Of a DNA stretch of 64,000 bases, positions 51,692 through 60,384 are shown one piece after another. Source of the DNA: an uncultured Lachnospiraceae bacterium (GTDB lineage Bacteria > Bacillota > Clostridia > Lachnospirales > Lachnospiraceae); assembly GCA_910579275.1 (NCBI GenBank), contig CAJTTO010000013.1, positions 1 through 64,000 on the forward strand, written 5' to 3'. The stretch's first letter is position 1. The number at the start of each line of letters is the position of its first letter. Made by a program: the position numbers and the translations under genes. Under the pieces are notes generated by a model. The model worked only from the letters and a program-made list of their open reading frames with translations, did no database searches and was not told the DNA's origin.

Positions 51692-51874
51692 GCACCTCCT
51701 AGTATCTTTGTATTCGTGAAGCTTTTTCTCACTCTCTTCCATTGCTGCACCGCTGCACATTTTAAATTTTGTTAATGTGCTTTGAGGTATCAATGCTTTC
51801 CGTCTAATAGTATATGTCGTAATTCCTTTTTCGTTCAATTTATTCCATAGCTTATTATGATTTACACCATATTC
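51692..51874 (-). pseudogene. Remnant of an XRE helix-turn-helix regulator
   Basis: The frame upstream of the antitoxin reads YGVNHNKLWNKLNEKG, then GITTYTIRRKALIPQSTLTK. This is the first half of the HTH_26-type XRE domain, usually YNKLWKLLIDKGM followed by a TLAKL-like recognition helix. There is no ATG at the expected place (only a TTG at 51838), and the second half is replaced by unrelated residues. It runs into the antitoxin start without a stop codon. It looks like a broken regulator, or less likely a fused N-terminus. Confidence 0.55.
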
Positions 51875-51971
51875 TCTATTTACATATAATATACTTTGAT
51901 ATTTGTGTACATTATATCACTGCTTTCTTGTTTTTTCAATCAGCGCTGACAGAAAATATCCACCCATAAAG

Positions 51972-52346
51972 GCTTATTGCTACAATTCACACCCACGCCA
52001 GTTTTTATCGGCGTACAAGCTATTGAGGTGTGAATTATAACAGATTATGCACACAAAATGCTAAAAGACAAGCATTTTGGCGCATGATTCCCACTATTTT
52101 GGTGGGTGTCTGAACAGTAACGCTTATTGCTACAATTCACACCCACGCCAGTTTTTATCGGCGTACAAGCTATTGAGGTGTGAATTATAACAGATTATGC
52201 ACACAAAATGCTAAAAGACAAGCATTTTGGCGCATGATTCCCACTATTTTGGTGGGTGTCTGAACAGTAACGCTTATTGCTACAATTCACACCCACGCCA
52301 GTTTTTATCGGCGTACAAGCTATTGAGGTGTGAATTATAACAGATA
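51972..52346 (-). repeat. Tandem array of family 1 repeats (two identical 150-bp units plus a half unit)
   Basis: Units begin at 51972, 52122 and 52272, an exact 150-bp period. The first two are identical; the third stops after about 74 bp at CAGAT, 12 bp before the end of the aminoglycoside-kinase gene. On the minus strand each unit has the same order as copies A-C: TTACTGTTCAGAC, the CAAAATGCT/AGCATTTTG hairpin, TGTTATAAT, and the AATTCACACC/GGGTGTGAATT hairpin with inner ACGCC/GGCGT. The complete identity suggests recent duplication. Confidence 0.95.
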
Positions 52347-52357
52347 ATGAACTTAAA

Positions 52358-53146
52358 TTAAAATAACTCGTCCAGCAGTATATAATATCGTATCTTTTCC
52401 CAGTTTGGTTCGATTCCCAGTTCTTGGAAGAATTTGGTTTCGTCAAAGCCTGTGGCGGTAATATTTTTCTGGTATCTTCCGCTGTAGTTATGGGACAGGC
52501 TCCTGTAGCATATCGCAATGTCACACCATTTATCGGCGATGCCTGTCTTCCCTAAATCAATAAATCCGGACACTTCTCCACACACGCCAAATATATTTGG
52601 AAGACAGTAATCCCCATGTGACAAAACCAGTTCTTCATCCGGCTTGTTTTCACGGAGCCATTGTAACAATTCAGCGGGATTCTGAAAACCGTTTTCGCCA
52701 AATGTGTCAGGCTCTACATTGTCCAAATCCACAAGACCGTTCGCGATATTGTATTCCGCCATGTCAAGCTTACGGGACAGGCTTTGGTCAGACGGACAAT
52801 CTGCAATATCGACGCGCCACAATTTTTTCAGCCCATCTGCAAGAAGTCTGCACAACACAGCCGGATTCTCCATATACGCGCGGGAACATGCCATCTGCCC
52901 CATACATTTGCTCATCAGCAGATACGATTTGCCGTCCGCCACCTCATGGGCATAAGGCAGAGGAACCGGAAGTTTCCCCTGCAGAAACCGCAGCATACGA
53001 TACTCGTTCTCTGCTTCCTCTGTGTAATCCTGCACTTTCAAAACCTTATTTTCGCCGACTAAAACGGATGCCTCCGACATGCCCACTGTATCTGTCTCAA
53101 GCTTCTCATCCACAATGAGACTTTTTATCTTCTCAGGTAAAAACAT
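52358..53146 (-). CDS. APH(3')-like aminoglycoside phosphotransferase
   Basis: GGAGG lies 4 bases before the ATG at 53146, giving 262 residues, the size of the APH(3') family. Signatures are the catalytic loop LSHGDYCLPNIF, the metal-binding Asp in SGFIDLGKTGIADKWCDIA, GKLPVPLPYAHEV, and the C-terminus RYYILLDELF, which closely resembles that of APH(3')-IIIa. These enzymes phosphorylate the 3'-hydroxyl of kanamycin and related drugs. It is not one of the alleles I can recall word for word, so it may be a divergent homologue. It borders the 150-bp tandem repeats. Actual resistance cannot be asserted. Confidence 0.85.
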   Translation of the reverse strand: MFLPEKIKSLIVDEKLETDTVGMSEASVLVGENKVLKVQDYTEEAENEYRMLRFLQGKLPVPLPYAHEVADGKSYLLMSKCMGQMACSRAYMENPAVLCRLLADGLKKLWRVDIADCPSDQSLSRKLDMAEYNIANGLVDLDNVEPDTFGENGFQNPAELLQWLRENKPDEELVLSHGDYCLPNIFGVCGEVSGFIDLGKTGIADKWCDIAICYRSLSHNYSGRYQKNITATGFDETKFFQELGIEPNWEKIRYYILLDELF

Positions 53147-53243
53147 ACTTCCTCCAAACGTCACACACTTCACGCAGCCATTAGGACACCGTTCTTCCGC
53201 CGGAATCTGCCACCCCGCGCCTTGTATATGGGTAACTGCAAAA

Positions 53244-54554
53244 TTATCGTTTCCACTCCTTTATCTGTTCCAGCCGTTCCTTAAAGTGCGCCTCTTTTCC
53301 CTGACTGGTAGGCTGATAGTATTCTCTTCCAAGCAGGGAATCGGGCAGGCACTGCATCCTGGTAAGCTTCTCCTCTGTATCATGGGCATACTCGTATCCT
53401 TTTCCGTAATCCAGATCCCCCATCAGTTCTGTGACTGCATTGCGAATCACGAGCGGCACCGGTTCGGCCAGCTGCGCGACGGCATCCTGCTTGGCATGCT
53501 CATATGCCATGTACAGTGCATTCGACTTGGGCGCAAGCGAAAGGTAAACGACCGCCTGCGTCAAGTGCACCGTGCACTCGGGCATTCCGATAAAATGGCA
53601 TGCCTGATATGCCGCCACTGCTACCGAAAGAGCCTGCGCATCCGCAAGCCCGACATCCTCGCTGGCAAAGCGAATTACACGCCTTGCGACATACAAAGGA
53701 TCCTCGCCCGCTTCCAGCATACGGGCAAGCCAGTATACCGCCGCGTCAGGATCCGAGTTTCTCATGGACTTGTGAAGCGCGGATATCAGATTATAGTGCT
53801 CCTCGCCCCTTTTGTCGTAGAGCAGGGATTTTTTGGAAGTGCACTGTTCCAATGTTTCCTCCGTGACGGTCACCGTTCCGTTTTCGGCTATTTCCCCGTT
53901 GAGGACAACCATCTCCAGCGTTGAAAGCGCGGTTCTTGCATCCCCGTTTGCAAAATTCGCAATCATTTCAATCATTTTTTCCGAGATGTTTATCTGCTGC
54001 ATGCCAAATCCCCTGCTGTCATTCAGCGCGCGGCGGAGCAGTCCTGCCAAGTCTTGTACCGTCAGCGCCTGCAGCACAAACACCTTACATCTGGACAAAA
54101 GGGCGCTGTTGATTTCAAAGGACGGATTCTCCGTCGTGGCGCCAATCAGGACAATGCTTCCTTTTTCAACAAACGGCAGAAACGCGTCCTGCTGTGCCTT
54201 GTTAAACCTGTGAATCTCATCCACAAAAACGATTGTCCGCTCCCCGAAACGGCGGTTTTGCTCCGCCTGCTCCATCACCGCCCGTATTTCCTTAATACCG
54301 CTTGTCACAGCGGAAAAATCTATGAACGCGGACTTCGTTGTTCCTGCGATAATCCGCGCAAGCGTTGTCTTTCCCACGCCAGGCGGCCCCCAGAATATCA
54401 TGGAAGATACCTGATCATTCTCTATCAGCCGCCGCAGCACCTTTCCCTTTCCAAGCAGATGTGCCTGCCCTGCATACTCCTCAAGACACTGCGGCCGCAG
54501 CCTTGCCGCCAGCGGCTGCGGCGTTTCCCTGTCAAATAGTGTCATCTGTTCCAT
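53244..54554 (-). CDS. rarA: Replication-associated recombination protein A (RarA/MgsA)
   Basis: The start at 54554 (MEQMTLFDRE) is family-typical and preceded by GAGG; the open frame upstream belongs to the end of the neighbouring gene. The 436-residue AAA+ ATPase has Walker A GPPGVGKTTL, Walker B VFVDEIHRFNKAQQD, sensor 1 IGATTENPSFEIN and the C-terminal tetramerisation region (DPDAAVYWLARMLEAGEDPLYVARR-like). RarA acts at stalled replication forks and is related to clamp loaders. It follows the carboxypeptidase gene's upstream neighbour in the same direction with a short gap. Confidence 0.96.
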   Translation of the reverse strand: MEQMTLFDRETPQPLAARLRPQCLEEYAGQAHLLGKGKVLRRLIENDQVSSMIFWGPPGVGKTTLARIIAGTTKSAFIDFSAVTSGIKEIRAVMEQAEQNRRFGERTIVFVDEIHRFNKAQQDAFLPFVEKGSIVLIGATTENPSFEINSALLSRCKVFVLQALTVQDLAGLLRRALNDSRGFGMQQINISEKMIEMIANFANGDARTALSTLEMVVLNGEIAENGTVTVTEETLEQCTSKKSLLYDKRGEEHYNLISALHKSMRNSDPDAAVYWLARMLEAGEDPLYVARRVIRFASEDVGLADAQALSVAVAAYQACHFIGMPECTVHLTQAVVYLSLAPKSNALYMAYEHAKQDAVAQLAEPVPLVIRNAVTELMGDLDYGKGYEYAHDTEEKLTRMQCLPDSLLGREYYQPTSQGKEAHFKERLEQIKEWKR

Positions 54555-54570
54555 GACGATACCTCGCTCC

Positions 54571-56010
54571 TTATTTTCTTGCCGACCGAAGAATCCAGTC
54601 CACGGCAGCCTCGGCATTTCGTGGAAGATTTCGGGGAACTGCCGCGGCATCCGACTGCTCCGCGCCCACAGAAAAAACCTGCAGTGCATATCGTGCCAGC
54701 AGTCCTGAGACACGCCCCCTTTCAATGGAATCTTCCGTTCCCAGAACAACGACCACCAAATCATGCACTGTCGTCCCGTCATCCGCAGCAAGGGATGTGA
54801 CCAGACATGCTCCGGATTTGTTGGTCGTTCCTGTCTTCAGTCCAGTGACTTCGGACATATTGCGCAGAAGCGGATTCGAATTGCGCACTTCAAGCTCCAT
54901 GGACGGCAGCGTGGCTTCCTGCAGCGAAGTGATTTCCTTGATTTGCGGATAAACATTCAAAAGATACGACACCATCCGGAACATATCCTCCGCGCTCATG
55001 CGGTTTTGACGTTTGGCGGGAATTGGCTCCTGCGTGAAGGAGGGCAGACCGTGGCTGTTGTAAAAAAATGCCTGTGAAAGCCCTATATCCTGTGCTTTCC
55101 GATTCATCATCTGAACGAACGCTTCCTCCGAGCCTGCAATCGTCTCAGCCAGACTGAATGCACATTCGTTGCTGGATGGCAAAAGTGCCCCCAGCAAAAG
55201 CTCCTGCACCGTAATCTGCTGTCCTGCTTCCAAAGGAATTACCCCGTCGTCAGATGCAGCCAGCGCCTGCGCCGCTTCCGAGACAGTGACCAGCTGGTCG
55301 CGGGAAATCTGTCCCGCAGCAAGGGCTTCCATTGTCAGGAGGCACGTCATCAGCTTGGACGTACTGGCGATGGGAAATGCCGAACCGGACTGGTACTGAT
55401 AATAAATTTCACCGGTGGACGCATCCCCGACCAGCACACCGTTGACACCATAAAAATAGCCTGCCTGTTCCAATGCGGCAGGCGATACCTGAAATGGTAC
55501 CTGTGTATTGATTTGAAAAGCGTCTGCGCCGGAAGCCGTGATGTCCACATCCAAAACCATCGCCAAATCTGCCGCCATCATAAAGCAGTCATAGGCGCCG
55601 GAGGGCATTGCCATAATCAATGTATAGTAAAATACCTTCTGCCCATTTACCTTGAATTCGTTGCGCCGCAGGGAAATATCCGGATTTTCGCTGGTTTCCC
55701 AGGGAACATTCTCCGTGCCGGCCGGTGTATAGCCGCCTCCTGTATTCAGGGAAACGGCATTTTTCGTGATATCCAGAACGAATGTTTTGCCGGTGTCTTT
55801 GAGAATCATGGCAATGTCCCGCAGGGAAAAATATGTATTGTTATCATAGCCATAATCCAGCGTCTTTACGGTGCCTGCATTTCCGACATCTGTCTGTACC
55901 TGACAAATCCCCGCAATCTCATAGCTTGCATCTGTCCTGAAAGGCGGGATGGTGCACACCAGAATTAAGGACAATACAAAAGCGCTTATTTTCTGCGAAT
56001 ATTTTTTCAT
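54571..56010 (-). CDS. D-alanyl-D-alanine carboxypeptidase with N-terminal copper-amine-oxidase-like domain
   Basis: GGGGGG lies 7 bases before the ATG at 56010, giving 479 residues with a signal peptide (KISAFVLSLILVCTIPPF). Residues 40-110 (TLDYGYDNNTYFSLRDIAMILKDTGKTFVLDI) resemble the CuAO-N1 domain often attached to clostridial envelope proteins. The rest is a peptidase S11 penicillin-binding protein with the SxxK site in STSKLMT, SxN in SSNECAF and the KTG motif KTGTTNKSG. It trims the terminal D-Ala from peptidoglycan stem peptides outside the membrane. There is no obvious C-terminal amphipathic anchor. Confidence 0.93.
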   Translation of the reverse strand: MKKYSQKISAFVLSLILVCTIPPFRTDASYEIAGICQVQTDVGNAGTVKTLDYGYDNNTYFSLRDIAMILKDTGKTFVLDITKNAVSLNTGGGYTPAGTENVPWETSENPDISLRRNEFKVNGQKVFYYTLIMAMPSGAYDCFMMAADLAMVLDVDITASGADAFQINTQVPFQVSPAALEQAGYFYGVNGVLVGDASTGEIYYQYQSGSAFPIASTSKLMTCLLTMEALAAGQISRDQLVTVSEAAQALAASDDGVIPLEAGQQITVQELLLGALLPSSNECAFSLAETIAGSEEAFVQMMNRKAQDIGLSQAFFYNSHGLPSFTQEPIPAKRQNRMSAEDMFRMVSYLLNVYPQIKEITSLQEATLPSMELEVRNSNPLLRNMSEVTGLKTGTTNKSGACLVTSLAADDGTTVHDLVVVVLGTEDSIERGRVSGLLARYALQVFSVGAEQSDAAAVPRNLPRNAEAAVDWILRSARK

Positions 56011-56035
56011 ATTTACCCCCCTTGCGCGCCCCGAC

Positions 56036-56117
56036 ACGCATACCAATCTATCGTTTGAAAGTGACCTTCTTTCAAACTTATCCCCTGCGTGCCTTGTACG
56101 CATACCAATCTATCGTT
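56036..56117. repeat. 20-bp direct repeat pair flanking a hairpin
   Basis: ACGCATACCAATCTATCGTT occurs at 56036-56055 and again, without mismatch, at 56098-56117. Between the copies, TTTGAAAG and CTTTCAAA form a hairpin. The region lies just upstream of the carboxypeptidase start. Duplicated regulator sites or an insertion footprint are possible. Confidence 0.75.
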
Positions 56118-56141
56118 GTGATTTTGAAGTGTTTATTGTTT

Positions 56142-56870
56142 TTATTCCTGCGTCTCCAATGTATAGAGCACCGGATAATGGTCCGCAAAGTAACCTTGCG
56201 ATGCCGCGTCATGCTCACCGGTCAGTATCAGATGCGTACCCTTGCGGACATACTGCTCCTCCTTTGTGCGCACCGATTCTCCGTCCTCAAACTGTCTGGT
56301 CAGAATCCCCTCTTTCGTCTCATACGTTCCACTGCCTTCATATTGCGCCTGCAGTTCTTCCAGAGAAGGAAGCAGCTTTGGTCCGCAGGACATTAAATAG
56401 GAAACTGTCGACATCCCAAATGTCTCGGCAACAAGCGCCTCGACTGCCTCATCATCGGTGCCGCCCGCATAGTCCGCCATGCGGAGCCGCTCCGCCAAAA
56501 GCTGTCGGAAAGCCGAGGCAAATGCCTCATAGGCTGCCTGATTGCAGCTATCATAACTTTCCGGCAGCACATCACAGCGAAACGTTCCCGCAGACCGCTG
56601 CGTTTCTTCAAATGTCAGCCGCACCGCAATTTCCAGTCCCTGCATATGGGACTCCATGTCCTGCATGGAGACGGACACGGCTTCGATATCCTGCAGCCAG
56701 CCAAATGCCACGACCGCCGCCTGTTCTGTCACGTCCAGACTGGCAGTCCACTCTCCGGACAAATTCTTGTCATTAGATGCAAAAAAGTGCAGATATGCCA
56801 AGCCTGCCGTGGATATTATTAATGCCGGAAACACAATCGCAAGCACGATAAACTTCAAAATTTTTTTCAT
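56142..56870 (-). CDS. Uncharacterised membrane-anchored protein
   Basis: The 242-residue protein starts with a signal anchor (ILKFIVLAIVFPALIISTAGLAYLHFF) and has an extracytoplasmic body. The region 40-115 is rich in alternating polar and hydrophobic residues (WTASLDVTEQAAVVAFGWLQDIEAVSV), and the C-terminal half contains LEELQAQYEGSGTYETKEGILTRQ. I do not recognise a family. It lies 131 bp upstream of the carboxypeptidase gene in the same direction, so an envelope-related role is possible but unsupported. Confidence 0.6.
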   Translation of the reverse strand: MKKILKFIVLAIVFPALIISTAGLAYLHFFASNDKNLSGEWTASLDVTEQAAVVAFGWLQDIEAVSVSMQDMESHMQGLEIAVRLTFEETQRSAGTFRCDVLPESYDSCNQAAYEAFASAFRQLLAERLRMADYAGGTDDEAVEALVAETFGMSTVSYLMSCGPKLLPSLEELQAQYEGSGTYETKEGILTRQFEDGESVRTKEEQYVRKGTHLILTGEHDAASQGYFADHYPVLYTLETQE

Positions 56871-56924
56871 AGGACGACCTCCTGCTTTTTATTCTAATTT
56901 GAGAAAGATAAAAAGTCAATCCAA

Positions 56925-56960
56925 AAAAATCCCCAAAACACACCGTTTTGGGGACTTCAT
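56925..56960 (-). terminator. Terminator of gdhA
   Basis: On the minus strand GTCCCCAAAACG is followed by a short loop, GTTTTGGGGA and a T-run. It begins about 9 bp after the gdhA stop. Confidence 0.85.
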
Positions 56961-56968
56961 CTTATGAA

Positions 56969-58303
56969 TTAGCAAACGCCCTGCGCGAGCATCGCGTTGA
57001 CAACCTTTTCAAAGCCTGCGATATTCGCACCTGCCACATAGTTGCCTTCCATGCCGTAGCGTTTTGCCGCGTCATCAATGTTGTGGTAAATATTTACCAT
57101 AATGTTCTGTAGCTTCGCATCCACTTCCTCAAAGCTCCAGCTGAGTCTTTCGCTGTTCTGTGACATCTCCAGTGCAGAAGTTGCCACACCGCCTGCGTTT
57201 GCTGCCTTTCCGCCCACAAACCATACACCGTTCTGCTGCAAATACTCTGTCGCATCAATCGTTGTAGGCATGTTCGCACCCTCACAGACACACTTGCAGC
57301 CATTTGCCACAAGCTGCTTTGCATCATCAATCAGAAGCTCGTTCTGTGTTGCACACGGAAGCGCGATATCACACTTAATCTGCCATACGCCGCGTCCTTC
57401 ATGGTATTCTGCGCTTGGCCTTGCTGCCGCGTACTCTGTCAGCCTTGCACGCTTTACTTCCTTCACTTCCTTAAGCAGCGCGACGTCAATTCCTTCTGAA
57501 TCATAAATCCATCCTGTCGAGTCAGAACATGTGACAACCTTTGCGCCCATCTGCTGTGCCTTCTGCGTCGCATAGATTGCAACATTACCGGCACCGGATA
57601 CGACAACGGTCTTGCCTTCCATCGACTCGCCGTGGCACTTCATCAACTCCTGTGTGAGATAGAGCAGACCATAGCCTGTCGCCTCTGTACGCGCGAGAGA
57701 ACCGCCGTATGTAAGCCCCTTGCCTGTGAGGACACCCTCAAAGGTGCCTTTGATTCTCTTGTATTGTCCGAACATAAATCCGATCTCTCTTGCACCTGTT
57801 CCGATATCGCCTGCCGGAACATCCACATCCGCGCCGATATATTTGGAAAGCTCTGTCATAAAGCTCTGGCAGAATGCCATAATCTCCCTGTCCGACTTGC
57901 CCTTCGGGTCAAAATCAGAACCACCCTTGCCGCCGCCGATCGGAAGGCTTGTGAGGGAATTCTTGAAAATCTGCTCAAACCCTAAGAACTTGATAATACC
58001 AAGATTTACAGACGGATGCAGACGAAGCCCGCCCTTGTAAGGTCCAATGGCATTGTTGAACTGTACGCGGAAACCTCTGTTGACCTGTACCTGTCCCTTG
58101 TCGTCCACCCATGGCACACGGAACATGAACTGACGGTCAGGCTCTGTGATTCTCTCCAAAATAGCATTCTTCTTATAAAGTTCCTCATTTGCCTCCACGA
58201 CAGGTCTGAGTGAATTCAAAACTTCTGTAACAGCCTGAATAAATTCCGGCTCGCTTGCGTTCTTTTTCTTTACAAGCTCTAACACTTCATCTACATATGA
58301 CAT
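56969..58303 (-). CDS. gdhA: NADP-type glutamate dehydrogenase
   Basis: GdhA interconverts 2-oxoglutarate plus ammonia and glutamate. The 444-residue length and the segments GPYKGGLRLHPSVNLGIIKFLGFEQ, PIGGGKGGSDFDPKGK (substrate-binding Lys), PAGDIGTGAREIGFMFGQY and VVSGAGNVAIYATQKA (nucleotide fold) match hexameric class I enzymes. CSDSTGW at the second beta strand of the nucleotide fold favours NADP(H), though cofactor choice is not certain. GGAGG precedes the ATG. It is not linked to the Amt-PII gene, but both serve ammonia use. Confidence 0.96.
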   Translation of the reverse strand: MSYVDEVLELVKKKNASEPEFIQAVTEVLNSLRPVVEANEELYKKNAILERITEPDRQFMFRVPWVDDKGQVQVNRGFRVQFNNAIGPYKGGLRLHPSVNLGIIKFLGFEQIFKNSLTSLPIGGGKGGSDFDPKGKSDREIMAFCQSFMTELSKYIGADVDVPAGDIGTGAREIGFMFGQYKRIKGTFEGVLTGKGLTYGGSLARTEATGYGLLYLTQELMKCHGESMEGKTVVVSGAGNVAIYATQKAQQMGAKVVTCSDSTGWIYDSEGIDVALLKEVKEVKRARLTEYAAARPSAEYHEGRGVWQIKCDIALPCATQNELLIDDAKQLVANGCKCVCEGANMPTTIDATEYLQQNGVWFVGGKAANAGGVATSALEMSQNSERLSWSFEEVDAKLQNIMVNIYHNIDDAAKRYGMEGNYVAGANIAGFEKVVNAMLAQGVC

Positions 58304-58524
58304 TTTTTAATCCTCCTTGGTTTATAAAAATGAATATTATAAAAATTTGTCCGTTTCAACACTGTAATGCGCTAAACTTAACGAATTCATTATAATTTAA
58401 TTTTTTTTGCAAGACAACAAAAATATGCTATAACAGTGAATTTTGTGCATTTTACTAAAATTTATTGTAATAATTCACAGTTTTCAGTCTTATTTTACGC
58501 ACAAAATGTGCGGCATACTGCCCA

Positions 58525-60312
58525 TCACTCCTTCGCCGCTTTCCCCGGAAGTTCGTATCGTTTCAGATGCGCCTGCAGCATCGTGTCAAACGCGCTGCCC
58601 GCCCCCTTGTCCAGATTGTCGACATACTCATGTGCATGCGTGTCGTCCTCGTGCATCTGCATCACGTTGATTGCCAGATTGGAGCAATGATCCGCTATCC
58701 GCTCGTAATTGTTTGTGATATCCGACAGCACAAATCCCATCTCGGCAGTACACTTCCCTTTCCTTAGACGTTTCATGTGGCGTTTTTTCATCTCTTTCTG
58801 AAGAATGTCTATCGCCTCCTCAAACGGCTCTATGGATTTCGCAGCCTCCGCATCATCCATTTCAAATACGTGCACGGATGTCTCGACAATATCCCTGACC
58901 GCCTGCGAAAATACTTTCAGTTCTTCCGCGGCCTTCTCCGAAAAGTGCTGCTCCTTCTTATTCATCACGCTGGCGCAGTGCACCAGATTCATTGCGTGAT
59001 CCGATATGCGCTCCAAATCACCCACGCTGTGCAGAAGCATGTTTAATTTTCTGGAATCCGGCTCACTTAAGTTTCTGCTCGAAAGCTTCACCAGATATCC
59101 GCTAATCTCGTCGTCATAGCGATCCACAAGATTTTCCATCTGCTCCACATCCCCTGCGCTTTTCTTGTCATACACAAACAGGTTATAGGTTGCCGTATTC
59201 AGGGATTCCTTTGTCAGTTCCGCCATTTTGAGCACATAGGAATTCACCTGTTCCAAGGCAAAGGACGGCGTGTTCAAGAAACGCTCATCCATCTTCGCAA
59301 ACAGCTCGTTTTCCCTTGCCTGCCGTTCTTCCTCCTCGTCAGGCTTGATGATAATAAGCGACAGCCGCTCCAGCAAATTTGCAAACGGAAGCAGAACCAG
59401 CGTCGCAAGCACGTTAAATCCCGTGTGCACCAACGCGATTCCGGCACTGTCCGCTGCCTCCTCCATAAAGTCAAAACGCAGGAACGCATTGAGCGAATAA
59501 AACGCTGCCATGAAGATGACCGTTCCGATGACATTGAACAGAAGATGAACAATCGACGCACGCCGCGCATTCTTGCTTGCACCGACGCCGGACATCATCG
59601 CAGTGGCACAGGTGCCGATATTTTGTCCAAGAATAATGGGAACCGCCGCCGCATAGCTGATGCCGCCGCCCATACACAGCGCCTGTAAAATGCCGACAGA
59701 CGCCGACGAGGACTGAATCACCGCAGTCACAAGCGCACCCACGAGCAAACCGAGAATCGGGTTGGTGAACATAGTAAACATTCCCGTAAACCACGGCACC
59801 CCGCTCAGCGGCTTCATTGCGGAGGACATCGTATCCATTCCGGTCATCAGAATGGCAAAGCCGACCAGTATCGCGCCAAGGTCACGCTTTCTGCCATTTT
59901 TCAGAAACATAATAAAAATGACACCGATTACAGCAAGCACAGGCGAAAACGAAGTCGGCTTGACAAGCTGCAGGAAGAAATTGTCCCCCTCAATTCCCGT
60001 TAGGCTCAAAAGCCATGAAGTAATTGTCGTTCCGACATTGGCGCCCATGATAATTCCGATTGCCTGAGACAATTTCATAATTCCCGAATTTACGAAACCG
60101 ACAACCATGACTGTGGTCGCCGACGAGGACTGAATGACCGCTGTCACCCCAGCCCCCAGAAGAACTGCCTTGAGCCTGTTGTTTGTCAGGTTCTCCAAAA
60201 CGCGTTCGAGACGTCCGCCGGAAAGTTTTTCAAGCCCCTCGCTGAGCAGGTGCATTCCATACAAAAACAATGCCAGACCGCCTATCATCGTCAACAAATC
60301 AAAAAAATCCAT
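58525..60312 (-). CDS. Na/Pi cotransporter family protein with PhoU-like C-terminus
   Basis: The 595-residue protein has two inverted Na/Pi-cotransporter repeats, each with the QSSSA motif (VIQSSSATTVMVVGFVNSG and VIQSSSASVGILQAL), plus further membrane helices up to about residue 310. The C-terminal 250 residues are PhoU-like helical bundles (LLHSVGDLERISDHAMNLVHCA, ITNNYERIADHCSNLAINVM). Such NptA/YjbB-type proteins move phosphate with sodium and use the PhoU part for control. No pho operon genes are adjacent. The gene stands alone between gdhA and the GGDEF gene. Confidence 0.93.
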   Translation of the reverse strand: MDFFDLLTMIGGLALFLYGMHLLSEGLEKLSGGRLERVLENLTNNRLKAVLLGAGVTAVIQSSSATTVMVVGFVNSGIMKLSQAIGIIMGANVGTTITSWLLSLTGIEGDNFFLQLVKPTSFSPVLAVIGVIFIMFLKNGRKRDLGAILVGFAILMTGMDTMSSAMKPLSGVPWFTGMFTMFTNPILGLLVGALVTAVIQSSSASVGILQALCMGGGISYAAAVPIILGQNIGTCATAMMSGVGASKNARRASIVHLLFNVIGTVIFMAAFYSLNAFLRFDFMEEAADSAGIALVHTGFNVLATLVLLPFANLLERLSLIIIKPDEEEERQARENELFAKMDERFLNTPSFALEQVNSYVLKMAELTKESLNTATYNLFVYDKKSAGDVEQMENLVDRYDDEISGYLVKLSSRNLSEPDSRKLNMLLHSVGDLERISDHAMNLVHCASVMNKKEQHFSEKAAEELKVFSQAVRDIVETSVHVFEMDDAEAAKSIEPFEEAIDILQKEMKKRHMKRLRKGKCTAEMGFVLSDITNNYERIADHCSNLAINVMQMHEDDTHAHEYVDNLDKGAGSAFDTMLQAHLKRYELPGKAAKE

Positions 60313-60384
60313 ACATTCCTCCCTATCGTTCCTTTACTGATTTATTTCATGCTTTTATTCAGTTTCATGCACAAATAACATACG

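Noticed and set aside
51972..52346. CRISPR array
   Set aside because: The units are 150 bp, identical over their whole length and without spacers, and there are no cas genes.
53146..53173. Longer start for the APH(3')-like gene at 53173
   Set aside because: The nine extra residues have no family match, and GGAGG directly precedes the later ATG.
55949..56776. Open frame of 275 codons on the plus strand
   Set aside because: It overlaps the antisense of the carboxypeptidase start and the uncharacterised gene; its Pro/His/Ser-rich composition is typical of shadow frames.
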